Shown: positions 8,757 through 16,723, numbered from the stretch's first letter. The stretch is 64,000 nt of DNA from Thalassobaculum sp. OXR-137 (GCF_034377285.1 NZ_CP139715.1:2278001-2342000), one strand, 5' to 3'. Program-made: numbers and translations. The notes: generated by a model not told the origin, from the letters alone.

Positions 8757-8784
8757 GGACCCAGCGACGGCGCCAGACGCTCCC

Positions 8785-9417
8785 TTACGGTAGCCCGTTC
8801 CGACCATGCTTCAGGTAGGCCGGCCGCTCGCTCAGGGTCTCGTAGTAGCGGGCCACGCCCGGATACTCGGGCTTCCCGTCGAACTTCAGGTTGAACCAGC
8901 GATTCACCACCAGCCCAATCGGGATGTCGGCCAGGGTGAAGCGCTCCCCGGTCATGTACGTCCCGGTCGCCGCCAGATGGGCGTCGAGCTGGCCGACCTC
9001 CTTGGTGATATGTGCCCGGCCCTGTTCGACGAACCAGGGGTGGTTCCACGGCGGCTCGTTGAGCTGGCCGCCGAGGAAGGCGCCGCGCAGGGAGATGGAG
9101 GTCTCGTAATTCGCCCAGTCCATCCACTGCTCGACCCCGGCGCGGGCGACCGGGTCGGCGGGGTAGAGGGCGGTGTCGCCGGATACGGTGGCGAGGTAGC
9201 GGATGATCGTGTTGCTCTCGCGCAGCACGGTGCCGTCCTCCAGCACGACGGCGGGCACCAGGCCGATCGGGTTGATCGCCTGGAACTCGGGATCGGTGGT
9301 CGGCCGGAAGCCGCAGCCCCAGTCCTCGCGGGTATAGGCCACGCCGAGTTCGTCGCTGGCCCAGAGCACCTTGCGCACGTTGAAGGAATTGGCGCGTCCG
9401 AGAATGCGGATGGTCAT
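8785..9417 (-). CDS. Glutathione S-transferase family protein
   Basis: A 210-residue protein with the two-domain GST layout. The thioredoxin-like N-terminal domain (1-80) has RANSFNVRKVLWASDEL in the active-site loop and the glutathione-binding signature NPIGLVPAVV...LRESNTIIRYLA. The all-helical C-terminal domain (90-205) includes GERFTLADIPIG, the conserved N-capping box. The SNSFN-type N-terminus resembles GSTs of the beta/theta-like bacterial group. The start ATG at 9417 follows AGAGGGGC; an upstream in-frame ATG exists but would add a 41-residue extension with no family match. It probably conjugates glutathione or acts as a peroxidase/isomerase in the cytoplasm. Confidence 0.85.
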   Translation of the reverse strand: MTIRILGRANSFNVRKVLWASDELGVAYTREDWGCGFRPTTDPEFQAINPIGLVPAVVLEDGTVLRESNTIIRYLATVSGDTALYPADPVARAGVEQWMDWANYETSISLRGAFLGGQLNEPPWNHPWFVEQGRAHITKEVGQLDAHLAATGTYMTGERFTLADIPIGLVVNRWFNLKFDGKPEYPGVARYYETLSERPAYLKHGRNGLP

Positions 9418-9527
9418 GGGGTTTGCCCCTCTCTGTTGCGGGGCCATGCTCCTGCCGTATCCGGCGCCGGCACAAGGGCGCTTCAGCGCATGAGGTCCAT
9501 GCCGGAGGTGCACGGTGCTTGCGCTCC

Positions 9528-9642
9528 GGCCCTTCGACACGTCGCTCCGCTCCTGCTCAGGGTGAGGTCAATGTTGGGCAGTAAATTTGACCTCGCCCTG
9601 AGCAGCCCACCGGGCTTGATCCGGGGGGCGTGTCGAAGGGCC
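9528..9642. repeat. Palindromic intergenic element, copy 2 (CCCTTCGACACG type)
   Basis: Outer arms GGCCCTTCGACACG (9528-9541) and CGTGTCGAAGGGCC (9629-9642) are exact reverse complements. Inside, GCTCAGGGTGAGGTCA and TGACCTCGCCCTGAGC pair with one mismatch, and an ACCGGGCTTGATCCGG half-palindrome sits in the right arm. It lies in the tandem gap between the polyprenyl synthase and glutathione transferase genes. Two closely similar copies occur near 46.1 kb and 58.0 kb. Confidence 0.92.
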
Positions 9643-9661
9643 GGGGTCGAAGACAGGATCC

Positions 9662-10690
9662 TTAGTACGCCCGATCGACGCAGAAATCGATGACCTCCTC
9701 CATCGCCCGGCGGTGGGCGGTGGGGGCGAAGAGGTCGAGGTCGCGATGGGCCGCCTCGGCGTAGTCGCGGGCGCGGGCCAGGGTCTTGGCCAGGGTCTTG
9801 TGCTTGGCCATCAGCGCCTGGGCATGGGCAAGGTCGCCCTCGTTCTGATCCAGCTCGCCGACCGTCCGGCTCCAGAATGCCCGCTCTTCGGAATCGCCGG
9901 CGGCATAGGCCAGGATCACCGGCAGGGTCATCTTGCCCTCGCGGAAATCGTCGCCGACGGTCTTGCCGAGCGCTTCCTGCTCGGCCGAATAGTCGAGCAC
10001 GTCGTCGACGAGCTGGAACGCTACGCCGAGATTGCGCCCGAACGATTCCAGCGCCTTCTCCTCGCTCTCCGGGCGCTCGGCCACCACGGCGCCGATCTGC
10101 GAGGCGGCGGCGAACAGCACCGCGGTCTTGCTCTCGATCACCTGGAGATAGGCGGCCTCGGTGGTGTCGATGTCGTTGGTGGTGACGAGCTGGTGCACCT
10201 CGCCCTCGGCGATGACGGCGGAGGCGTCGGACAGGATTTTCAGCACCTTCAGCGAGCCGTCGGCGACCATGAGCTGGAAGGCGCGGCTGAACAGGAAGTC
10301 GCCCACCAGCACGCTGGCCTGGTTGCCCCAGACCGCGTTGGCGGTGTCCTTGCCCCGGCGCAGGTTGCTTTCGTCGACCACGTCGTCATGCAGCAGCGTG
10401 GCGGTGTGGATGAACTCCACGCAGGCGGCCAGGTCGATGTGCCGGGTGCCCTCGTAGCCGACCAGACCGGCGGCGGCCAAGGTCAGCATCGGCCGCAGCC
10501 GCTTGCCGCCGGAAGCGACGATATGGCCGGCGAGCTGCGGGATCAGCGCCACCGGGCTGTGCATCTCGCGGACGATGGTTTCGTTGACCCTGGCCATGTC
10601 GTCGGCGACCAGGGCGCGCAGGGCGTCGAAGCTCGGCCGACGGTCGGCGCTGTCTTGGCTGGTCTGTGAGGCCGATGCGGTGACGGACAC
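9662..10690 (-). CDS. ispB: Polyprenyl (octaprenyl/decaprenyl) diphosphate synthase
   Basis: A 342-residue all-helical trans-prenyltransferase. The first aspartate-rich motif is in HTATLLHDDVVDESNLRRG, with GGKRLRPML upstream (isopentenyl-PP binding); the second is in FQLVDDVLDYSAEQEALGKT, with KMTLPVI downstream. It adds isopentenyl units to farnesyl diphosphate to make the side chain of ubiquinone; chain length (often 10 in alphaproteobacteria) cannot be read by eye. The start is GTG at 10690 preceded by GGAG at about 7 bp; no ATG precedes the conserved domain in a sensible position. It is transcribed divergently from a DUF2007 gene. Confidence 0.9.
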   Translation of the reverse strand: MSVTASASQTSQDSADRRPSFDALRALVADDMARVNETIVREMHSPVALIPQLAGHIVASGGKRLRPMLTLAAAGLVGYEGTRHIDLAACVEFIHTATLLHDDVVDESNLRRGKDTANAVWGNQASVLVGDFLFSRAFQLMVADGSLKVLKILSDASAVIAEGEVHQLVTTNDIDTTEAAYLQVIESKTAVLFAAASQIGAVVAERPESEEKALESFGRNLGVAFQLVDDVLDYSAEQEALGKTVGDDFREGKMTLPVILAYAAGDSEERAFWSRTVGELDQNEGDLAHAQALMAKHKTLAKTLARARDYAEAAHRDLDLFAPTAHRRAMEEVIDFCVDRAY

Positions 10691-10830
10691 GGGTTCGCTC
10701 CTGCGGCGTTGCTTGACGCCTCTGTGTGCTGTGCCAGCATAGAAAGAGCGGTCGCGAGGCGAAGTCAACCGCGTCTCGCCCCGGTCATGCACCGCGACCG
10801 TCCGTCCGATGTTCTGGAGGCCAGTGCCGT

Positions 10831-11049
10831 ATGCGGGAACTTCTGCGCACCAACGATCTGGTGCGGCTTTCATATCTTCAAGCCCTGCTCGCCTCGGAGG
10901 GGATCGAACCGCTGGTCCTGGATGGCGGGATGAGCGTGTTGGAAGGGAGCGCCGGGGCGATTCCGCGCCGGCTGATGGTCGCCGGCGACGATTTCGCCGC
11001 CGCCAAGGCGCTGCTGGAAGAGGCCGGCGAAACCCTGGACCCGAAATAG
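10831..11049 (+). CDS. DUF2007 family protein (putative signal-transducing protein)
   Basis: A 72-residue protein: MRELLRTNDLVRLSYLQALL, then EGIEPLVLDGGMSVLEG, RRLMVAGDDFAAAKALLEEA. This matches the small DUF2007 fold, where a beta-alpha-beta unit starting 'tnd...a..l.a.LesegI' is followed by 'v...da..A..lL'. The molecular function is unknown. CTGGAGG lies about 10 bp before the ATG. It is frequently beside polyprenyl synthase and TrmN6-type methyltransferase genes in alphaproteobacteria, the arrangement seen here. Confidence 0.8.
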   Translation: MRELLRTNDLVRLSYLQALLASEGIEPLVLDGGMSVLEGSAGAIPRRLMVAGDDFAAAKALLEEAGETLDPK

Positions 11050-11091
11050 GGGGGAGTTCCGTTCGGTCTCTGTCAACCCACGCCCTCTTAT

Positions 11092-11211
11092 CACTCCCCG
11101 GCCTTGTGCCGGGGCAAGGCCGGGGCAAGGCCGGGGATTGGACGGGCGTCCGCCGATTTTTCTCAAGATTACGCCTGCTGATGGCTCGCCCCGGCACAGG
11201 GCCGGGGAGTG
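11092..11211. repeat. Palindromic intergenic element, copy 3 (CACTCCCCGG type)
   Basis: The left arm starts CACTCCCCGGCCTTGTGCCG and the right arm ends GGGCCGGGGAGTG at 11211; the arms pair with one mismatch. The half-palindrome core is CCCCGGCCTTGTGCCGGGG, and the left side also carries two further GGGGCAAGGCC units, as if the half-unit had slipped and duplicated. It lies in the tandem gap between the DUF2007 and TrmN6-like genes. Confidence 0.9.
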
Positions 11212-11230
11212 CGGGAAGGTGTCGTTCTAG

Positions 11231-11974
11231 GTGATTGATTTGCAGACAATGGAAACCACCGAGGACCTGCTGCTCGACGGTCGGGTGCGGCTGATCCAGC
11301 CGAAGGACGGTTACCGGGCGGCGATCGATCCGGTGCTGCTCGCGGCCTCGGTGGCGGCCCGGGCGGGGGAGCGGGTGGTCGATCTGGGCTGCGGCGCCGG
11401 GGCGGTCTTCGCCTGTATCGGCGCCCGCGTGCCGGGGGTCGAGCTGATCGGCGTCGAGCGCGATCCGGAGATGGCCGGCCTTGCCCGCCGGACGCTTGCG
11501 GTAAACGGATTTGACGGGCGGATCGAGACGGCGGACCTGACCGCCCTGCCGGCGACCTGGGAAGCGGGGCTGATCGATCATGTCTCCGCCAATCCGCCCT
11601 ACCTGCCGTCCGAACGCGGCCGGCCCTCCCCGAATCCCGGCCGCGCGGCGGCGGGGGTGGAGACGGGCGGCGATCTTGCCGACTGGGTGGCGGTGGCGCG
11701 CCGCTGTCTGCGGCACAAGGGGACGCTGACCCTGGTGCACCGGGCGGATCGGCTGGACGACATTCTGGCGGCACTAGTGCGAGGCTTCGGGTCGGTCGTC
11801 GTCTTCCCGCTCTTCCCCAAGGCCGGCCGCGACGCCGGACGGGTTCTGGTGCGCGCCGTGCGCGGCGGGCGCGCGCCGTTGAGGCTGGCCTCCGGGCTGG
11901 TCCTGCACGGAGCCGACGGCGCCTATACGGCGGTGACCGAGACGATCCTGCGCGGCGCGCCTCTCGATCTTTGA
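11231..11974 (+). CDS. TrmN6-like class I SAM-dependent methyltransferase
   Basis: A 247-residue methyltransferase. Motif I is VVDLGCGAGAVFACIGARVPG (about residues 49-69), followed by an acidic loop (LIGVERDPEMAGLARR). The catalytic NPPY motif is in VSANPPYLP. The N-terminal DGYRAAIDPVLLAA is characteristic of the tRNA1(Val) adenine-37-N6 methyltransferase/YfiC group, so tRNA modification is the likeliest role. The frame opens at GTG 11231, with GGAAGG about 11 bp upstream; ATG 11249 (METTEDLL) is an equally possible start. Confidence 0.8.
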   Translation: MIDLQTMETTEDLLLDGRVRLIQPKDGYRAAIDPVLLAASVAARAGERVVDLGCGAGAVFACIGARVPGVELIGVERDPEMAGLARRTLAVNGFDGRIETADLTALPATWEAGLIDHVSANPPYLPSERGRPSPNPGRAAAGVETGGDLADWVAVARRCLRHKGTLTLVHRADRLDDILAALVRGFGSVVVFPLFPKAGRDAGRVLVRAVRGGRAPLRLASGLVLHGADGAYTAVTETILRGAPLDL

Positions 11975-11998
11975 CCACCGCCGCCTTATCTATCCGCC

Positions 11999-12841
11999 AT
12001 GGCATTTTATGATCCCGTTCTCGACCGGTTCCGCAAGCGTCCGCCGACCGTGTCCGTCGTCACCCTGCGCGGCGTCATCGGCGGCTCCGGCCCGACCCGG
12101 CGCGGCCTGTCCCTGGACGCCGTCGCCCCGGTTCTGGAGGCGGCGTTCAAGGACAAGCACACGACCGCCGTCGCGCTGGTGATCAACTCGCCCGGCGGAT
12201 CGCCGGTGCAGTCCGATCTTATCGCCCGGCGCATTCGGGATCTGGCGGCCGAGCACGAGAAGCCGGTGACCGCCTTCGTGGAGGATGTCGCGGCCTCCGG
12301 CGGCTACTGGATCGCCTGCGCCGCCGACGAGATCCTGGTGAATCCAGCCTCCCTGGTCGGCTCCATCGGCGTGGTCAGCGCCGGCTTCGGCTTCGTGGAG
12401 GCGATCGACAAGCTGGGGGTGGAGCGCCGCATCCACACCGCCGGCTCCCGCAAGGCGCTGCTCGATCCGTTCAGCCCGGAGCGCGAGGAGGACGTGAGCT
12501 ATCTGAAGGCCGTCCAGGTCGAGCTGCACCAGCTCTTCATCGACTGGGTCCGCACGCGGCGCGGCGAGAAGCTGAAGACCGAGGAGGAGCCGGAGCTCTT
12601 CGAGGGCAAGTTCTGGACCGGGCAGCGCGGCATCGCCATCGGGCTGGCCGACGGCGAGGGCGAGTTGCGCAGCGTCATGCGGGCGCGGCACGGCGACAAG
12701 ACCCGGTTCCGCCAGATCGAACGCCGCCGGTCCCTGCTGGAGCGCCTGCGCGTCGGCGCCTCGATGGATCCGGTCGCGATCGGCGAAGGCGCGATGTCGG
12801 CGCTCGGAGAGCGGGCGATGTGGTCCCGGTTCGGCCTTTGA
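11999..12841 (+). CDS. S49 family serine peptidase (SppA/SohB-like)
   Basis: A 280-residue protein with the S49 signal-peptide-peptidase core: LVINSPGGSPVQSDLI, then EDVAASGGYWIACAADEI with nucleophile Ser100. The general-base Lys152 is in AGSRKALLDPF, 52 residues on, giving the Ser-Lys dyad spacing of the family. No signal peptide or transmembrane helix is visible at the N-terminus (MAFYDPVLDRFRKRPPTVSV), so this is a short cytoplasmic or peripherally attached form. It probably degrades cleaved signal peptides or membrane-protein fragments. It follows the TrmN6-like gene by 24 bp and overlaps the acetyltransferase gene downstream. Confidence 0.88.
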   Translation: MAFYDPVLDRFRKRPPTVSVVTLRGVIGGSGPTRRGLSLDAVAPVLEAAFKDKHTTAVALVINSPGGSPVQSDLIARRIRDLAAEHEKPVTAFVEDVAASGGYWIACAADEILVNPASLVGSIGVVSAGFGFVEAIDKLGVERRIHTAGSRKALLDPFSPEREEDVSYLKAVQVELHQLFIDWVRTRRGEKLKTEEEPELFEGKFWTGQRGIAIGLADGEGELRSVMRARHGDKTRFRQIERRRSLLERLRVGASMDPVAIGEGAMSALGERAMWSRFGL

Positions 12842-13350
12842 GCGGCGCGGTCGTCACCGATCGGCTGATCCTCGAGCCGGTGAGCGAAGCCTGGCGTGCC
12901 GATCTCGTCGCCTTTCTCGGCGAGCCGGCGGTGATGAGCGTGCGCAAGCTCGGCGTGCTCGATCCGCAGGCGGCCTCGGCCGTGGTGGACGACATGATCG
13001 ACCATTGGCGGGAGTACGGCTTCGGCATGTACGCCGTGATCGAACGCGCGACCGGCACCTTTCTCGGCGAATGCGGGCTGCGCTACCTGGAGGACGGGAC
13101 CGTCCCGGAGATCAGCTACGGCCTGCTGCCGGCGGCGCGCGGCAAGGGCTATGCGCGGGAGGCAGCGACGGCGACCCTGCGCCACGGATTCGGGCCGCTG
13201 GGTCAGAAACGCCTGGTGGCCTTCGCCCGCGGCGACAACGTCATCTCGCGCACCCTGCTCGAGTCCCTCGGCTTCACCCTTCTGTGGGAGCGGCCGAAAG
13301 AGGGCTATTCGGTGGTGCACTACGAGGCGCTGCCGCCTTCGATTCCCTAA
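12820..13350 (+). CDS. GNAT N-acetyltransferase (RimJ/RimL-type)
   Basis: A 176-residue protein of the acetyltransf_3 branch: VTDRLILEPVSEAWRADLVA at the start, GTFLGECGLRYLEDG, then ISYGLLPAARGKGYAREAAT (acetyl-CoA pyrophosphate-binding R/QxxGxG/A loop) and SRTLLESLGFTLLWERPKEG. Such enzymes acetylate N-terminal alanine/serine of ribosomal proteins or small molecules. The GTG at 12820 has GGAGA about 9 bp upstream and overlaps the peptidase gene by 22 bp; TTG 12838, overlapping the upstream TGA, is an alternative start. Confidence 0.8.
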   Translation: MVPVRPLSGAVVTDRLILEPVSEAWRADLVAFLGEPAVMSVRKLGVLDPQAASAVVDDMIDHWREYGFGMYAVIERATGTFLGECGLRYLEDGTVPEISYGLLPAARGKGYAREAATATLRHGFGPLGQKRLVAFARGDNVISRTLLESLGFTLLWERPKEGYSVVHYEALPPSIP

Positions 13351-13395
13351 GCATGGCCCTTGCGCCGCGCATCCCGGTGGGTCAATTCTAGGTTC

Positions 13396-13638
13396 ATGTT
13401 CAGTATCTCCAAACTCGTAGCCCTTGCGGTCATCATCGGCGTCATCTGGTTCGGCTTCCGACTGATCGGGCGGCTCGATGCCGCGCGCAAGGCCAAGGCC
13501 GCCCCTGAAGCCGGCGGCGGCCGCGCCGACCGCGGCCGGCCCACGGGAACCCATGGCCGCGACGACGTGGTCGACCTGGTGCGCGACGAGCGGACGGGCG
13601 AATACGTCACTCCGGACCGGCGCGACGAACGGACCTGA
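13396..13638 (+). CDS. Small single-pass membrane protein
   Basis: An 80-residue protein with one transmembrane helix (SKLVALAVIIGVIWFGFRLI, residues about 4-23) followed by a charged, low-complexity cytoplasmic tail ending DDVVDLVRDERTGEYVTPDR. The tail end resembles a short conserved segment seen in small alphaproteobacterial membrane proteins with a bound zinc-ribbon-like partner, but this copy has no cysteine. No function is assigned. It begins 45 bp after the acetyltransferase and ends 5 bp before the next gene, so it is part of the same run. Confidence 0.6.
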   Translation: MFSISKLVALAVIIGVIWFGFRLIGRLDAARKAKAAPEAGGGRADRGRPTGTHGRDDVVDLVRDERTGEYVTPDRRDERT

Positions 13639-13643
13639 ACGCG

Positions 13644-14828
13644 GTGTCCGCCACCGGGCCTGCCGCCTCTTCCGTGCGGCCGTTCGAGGATCCCGAATAC
13701 GACCGGCGCCTCGCCGCCGCCCGGCACGATATGGCGGCGCGCGGGCTCGACGCCCTGATCGTCTTCGCCCAGGAGAGCCTCTACTACCTGTTCGGCTATG
13801 ACGGCGGCGGTTACGTCTTCTTCCAATGCGCCGTGCTGCATGCCGAGGATCGCCCCACCACCCTGCTGTGCCGCCGCCCCGATGTCGCCCAGGCGCGGGA
13901 TATTTCCCGGATCGACGAGGTGAGGGTCTGGCTCAACGCCGAGGGTGCCAATCCGGCACGCGACCTGCTGGCGATCCTGAAGGATGAGGGACTGGAAGGC
14001 AGCCGGGTCGGCATCGAGACCGACAGCTACAGCCTGACCGGGTTCAACTGCCGCGCGGTCTACGAAGCCGCCGAGGGCGTGGTCGATCTGGTGGAGGCCA
14101 GCGGGATCGTGCGGGGCCTGCGGGTGGTGAAGTCGCCGGCGGAGCTTAACCTGATGCGCCGGGCGGCGGAGCTGGCCGATGCGGCGGTGACGGCCATCGC
14201 CCGGACGGCCCGGCCGGGGGTGCTCGACAGCACGCTGACGGCGGCGGCCATGACGGCGATGCTGGAAGGCGGCGGCGACATGCCGCCGGCGGGACCGCTG
14301 GTCAATTCCGGCTCCCGTGCCGTCTACGGCCGCGGCGTCGGCGGCGCGCGGGGGCTGAGCGACAGCGACCTGGTGATGGTGGAACTGGCCGGCACCTACC
14401 GCCGCTACAACGCCTGCATCGAACGCTGCGTCGTCGTGGGGGCCGTGTCGGATGCCCAGGCGTCGATGCACGCGCTGGTGCGCGACACGCTGGAGGAGAT
14501 GCTGGAGGCCTTCCGGCCGGGCGAGCCGCTGGGCCGGATCGACGAGATCCACCGCGCCCGGCTCGACGCCGCCGGCTATGCCGATGTGCGCTACGCCGCC
14601 TGCGGCTATTCGCTGGGGGCGACCTACCGGCCGAGCTGGATGGACGTGCCGCCGATGATCTATGCGGGCAACCCGCTGGAGCTGCGGCCGGGCATGGTGT
14701 TCTTCCCCCACGTCATGCTGGGCGACACCCGCACCGGCCTCGCCATGGGCCTCGGCGAGACGGTGGTGGTGACGGACGGCGCTCCCGAAGTGCTGAGCGG
14801 TCTGCTGCGGGATCTGGTGCTGGCTTAG
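13644..14828 (+). CDS. M24-fold (Xaa-Pro peptidase/creatinase-like) hydrolase, metal ligands mostly replaced
   Basis: A 394-residue protein with the creatinase N-terminal domain (about 15-150; GLDALIVFAQESLYYLFGYD) and a pita-bread C-terminal domain (160-390). Aligned by eye with Xaa-Pro peptidases, the metal-binding residues are mostly absent. The first Asp is replaced by Glu in LVMVELAG, and the second by a non-acidic residue in YNACIERC. The His of 'GHGIG' becomes Tyr in CGYSLGA, and the first Glu is missing in MVFFPHVML; only Glu in GLGETVVVT remains. It is therefore more likely a metal-independent amidinohydrolase/amide hydrolase (creatinase- or ectoine-hydrolase-like) than a peptidase. 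GTG start at 13644, 5 bp after the preceding stop. Confidence 0.75.
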   Translation: MSATGPAASSVRPFEDPEYDRRLAAARHDMAARGLDALIVFAQESLYYLFGYDGGGYVFFQCAVLHAEDRPTTLLCRRPDVAQARDISRIDEVRVWLNAEGANPARDLLAILKDEGLEGSRVGIETDSYSLTGFNCRAVYEAAEGVVDLVEASGIVRGLRVVKSPAELNLMRRAAELADAAVTAIARTARPGVLDSTLTAAAMTAMLEGGGDMPPAGPLVNSGSRAVYGRGVGGARGLSDSDLVMVELAGTYRRYNACIERCVVVGAVSDAQASMHALVRDTLEEMLEAFRPGEPLGRIDEIHRARLDAAGYADVRYAACGYSLGATYRPSWMDVPPMIYAGNPLELRPGMVFFPHVMLGDTRTGLAMGLGETVVVTDGAPEVLSGLLRDLVLA

Positions 14829-14836
14829 CGCCGAAT

Positions 14837-14871
14837 ACTCCTCACACTTCCCGGATTTATTCCGAGGAGTG
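14837..14871. repeat. Single half-element / hairpin of the palindromic family
   Basis: ACTCCTC at 14837 pairs with GAGGAGT at the right end, and the inside contains CACTTCCCGGATTTATTCC, a degenerate copy of the CCCCGGATTTATTCCGGGG unit seen at 42.9 and 51.1 kb. It sits in the convergent gap between the M24-type gene and the minus-strand transporter, where it could also act as a terminator hairpin. Confidence 0.65.
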
Positions 14872-14888
14872 CGGAGAGAGAACGCGGC

Positions 14889-15341
14889 TCACCGCTCCCA
14901 CACGATCAGCGCCAGCCCACCGATTAGCAGAGCGATGCCGACCATCTTCGTCAGGGTCAGCGCCCGCACCGCCAGCCCGAAGGCGCCGAGTTGGTCATAG
15001 GCGATGGCGGCCATGAGCTGGCCGGCGATGACGGCCGTAAGGAACGCCAGCACCCCGATCTTCGGCACGGCGGTGATCGACAGCATCACCTGATAGGCGC
15101 CGATCAGCCCACCGGCCCAGACCCAGGGCGGCGCGGCGCGCATATCGGCCAGCTTCGGGAACGGCGCGCCGGTGACCAGGATCAGGCTGATCAGCGCGCA
15201 GGTGCCGATGGTGAAGGACAGCAGGGCCGCCGGCAGGGTGCCGCCGACGCTGCCGGCCAGCCGGGCGAAGATCGGCCCCTGGGCCGCGATCAGCGCGCCG
15301 CCGATCACGGCCAGCAGGATGAGGATCGCGGATCCGGCCAT
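14889..15341 (-). CDS. DMT-type small transporter (YdcZ/DUF606 family)
   Basis: A 150-residue, five-helix membrane protein: LILLAVIGGALIAAQGPIFA, LPAALLSFTIGTCALISLIL, PPWVWAGGLIGAYQVMLSI, GVLAFLTAVIAGQLMAAIAY and MVGIALLIGGLALIV. The length and helix pattern fit the DUF606/YdcZ family, a half-length drug/metabolite transporter relative that works as a dimer. The ATG at 15341 leaves only 4 bp to the stop of the upstream regulator gene, so the two form an operon and the regulator probably controls the transporter's expression. Substrate unknown. Confidence 0.8.
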   Translation of the reverse strand: MAGSAILILLAVIGGALIAAQGPIFARLAGSVGGTLPAALLSFTIGTCALISLILVTGAPFPKLADMRAAPPWVWAGGLIGAYQVMLSITAVPKIGVLAFLTAVIAGQLMAAIAYDQLGAFGLAVRALTLTKMVGIALLIGGLALIVWER

Positions 15342-15345
15342 CGAG

Positions 15346-15903
15346 CTACACCAGGAACAGCAGGTAGTGGGCCGGTGCGTCCTCACCGGCCTGGAAGACG
15401 GTCGGGCCGTGGAGCCGGTAGCGCAGGCAGTCGCCGGGGCCGAGCGCGTGCTCGGTGCCCTCCACCGTCAGGATCAGTCGACCCGACTGCATGACCAGGT
15501 GGTGCTCCAGCCCCTCCACCGGCGGGGTGTCGTAGGCGATCCGCGTCCCGGCGGGCAGGGTGCCGGCTACGACTTCACCGCGCAGGGCTTCGGCGGGGGG
15601 CGAGACCGAGCACCGGGCGTAGCCGGTGGCCGGGTCGCGCCAGACCGTCTGGACCTCGGCCGGCACCAGGGCGGCGAAGTCCTGCTCCACCATCTGGATC
15701 AGCCGCGACATGGGCATCCGGTAGGCGGCGCAGAGCTTGCCCAGCGCCTCGGCCGAGGGACTGACCTCGGCGTTTTCCATGCGCGACAGGGTGGCCCGGC
15801 TGAGGCCGCTGCGTTTCGCCAGCGTCTCCAGCGACCACCCGGCCTCCTGGCGCAGCCGTTTCAGCCGGTCGGCAAGGCGGGGCGTGAGGTCGTCGAAGGG
15901 CAT
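15346..15903 (-). CDS. XRE-family regulator with C-terminal cupin domain
   Basis: A 185-residue protein with a helix-turn-helix at residues about 10-65 (LETLAKRSGLSRATLSRMEN is the recognition region) and a cupin beta-barrel at about 110-182 (HHLVMQSGRLILTVEGTEHA, LGPGDCLRYRLHGP). This architecture is common in regulators such as PuuR/SutR-type proteins, where the cupin probably binds a small ligand. It is the first gene of an operon with the YdcZ-type transporter. An inverted repeat in its own promoter suggests autoregulation. Confidence 0.88.
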   Translation of the reverse strand: MPFDDLTPRLADRLKRLRQEAGWSLETLAKRSGLSRATLSRMENAEVSPSAEALGKLCAAYRMPMSRLIQMVEQDFAALVPAEVQTVWRDPATGYARCSVSPPAEALRGEVVAGTLPAGTRIAYDTPPVEGLEHHLVMQSGRLILTVEGTEHALGPGDCLRYRLHGPTVFQAGEDAPAHYLLFLV

Positions 15904-15908
15904 GTATT

Positions 15909-15941
15909 TCTCATATATAGGAATCTTTCCCGATTATGAGA
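15909..15941 (-). promoter_or_regulatory. Candidate operator/promoter of the XRE-cupin gene
   Basis: TCTCATA (15909-15915) and TATGAGA (15935-15941) form a 7-bp inverted repeat with a 19-bp spacer just upstream of the regulator's ATG. On the minus strand a TTGTCT box and an A/T-rich TATATA box lie about 19 bp apart and overlap the repeat. The region is markedly AT-richer than its surroundings. A repressor bound here would block transcription of its own operon; this is inferred from position only. Confidence 0.45.
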
Positions 15942-16030
15942 CAATTTCTATGTCTTGGGTCAAGGGCATATCCTCGGGCCCATCCAACCTCGGATACCGA
16001 TAGAGGGGAATGCGGCGGGAGATGCCGCCC

Positions 16031-16513
16031 CTACAGCATCAGGCACGTCGTCGTCGCATGGGCGTAGACCTTGCCCTTGGCGTCGACCAGCTTCGCCTCC
16101 GCCGTTGCAGTGCGTCGTCCGCGGTGCACCACCACGCCTTCCGCGCGCAGGACACCAGCCTCCGGGCCGGCCCCGCGTGTGATGTGGACCTTGTATTCCA
16201 GGGTCGTGTAGCCGGTGCCGGCCGCCAGGGTCGAATGCACCGCGCAGCCCATGGCGCTGTCCAGGATCGCGCCGTACCAGCCGCCATGCAGCGTGCCGGC
16301 CGGGTTCGACAGGAACTCCTGCCATTCGCCCTCGAACACCGCTCGGCCCTCGGCCACCTCGGCGAGGCGGAAGCCCATGGTGGCGGCGATGCTCGGCGCA
16401 GGAAGGTCGCCGTCCTTGATCCGGCTCAGCAGGGTCAGGCCGTCCAGCGCACGGGTGGCCTCGGTCAGCGGGGCGGGGTCGGCCCAGGTATAGGTACGGC
16501 TGCGCTCGGTCAT
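16031..16513 (-). CDS. PaaI-type hotdog thioesterase
   Basis: A 160-residue single-hotdog protein. The motif FLSNPAGTLHGGWYGAILDS (residues about 77-96) contains the 'N..GxxHGG...lD' signature of PaaI/YigI-type acyl-CoA thioesterases. The later strands TTLEYKVHITRGAGPEAGVL and VVHRGRRTATAEAKLVDAKG complete the fold. The Asn/Asp/Gly residues around the active site are kept. It should hydrolyse acyl- or aryl-CoA in the cytoplasm. ATG 16513 was chosen; a TTG six codons upstream is possible. It is a single gene between the minus-strand regulator and a divergent MetF-like gene. Confidence 0.82.
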   Translation of the reverse strand: MTERSRTYTWADPAPLTEATRALDGLTLLSRIKDGDLPAPSIAATMGFRLAEVAEGRAVFEGEWQEFLSNPAGTLHGGWYGAILDSAMGCAVHSTLAAGTGYTTLEYKVHITRGAGPEAGVLRAEGVVVHRGRRTATAEAKLVDAKGKVYAHATTTCLML

Positions 16514-16723
16514 CGGGGGCTCGTCTCGCAAGGTTGAAGGTCGCCGACGACTCCTCTGCCCCAGCCGTTGCAGGCGCGCAATCCAATCCTCGTCATGGCT
16601 GTTTGTCGGATTTGGGATTGAGGATGGCGTGATGCGGCAATCGGTCCCGTCCGGCTGGCCTCATATAAGGCGGGAGACCGGCGCGATCCTTGGATAAAGG
16701 CCGGCAGGCAAAAGGGGATTGGG

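Noticed and set aside
9662-11740. An open frame extending the polyprenyl synthase far upstream into the TrmN6 gene
   Set aside because: The conserved synthase starts near the GTG at 10690 with a ribosome binding site; the extension is antisense to two real genes.
13396-13638. The small membrane protein as a spurious frame
   Set aside because: It was kept: the transmembrane helix, charged tail and close spacing to both neighbours argue for a real gene, though at modest confidence.
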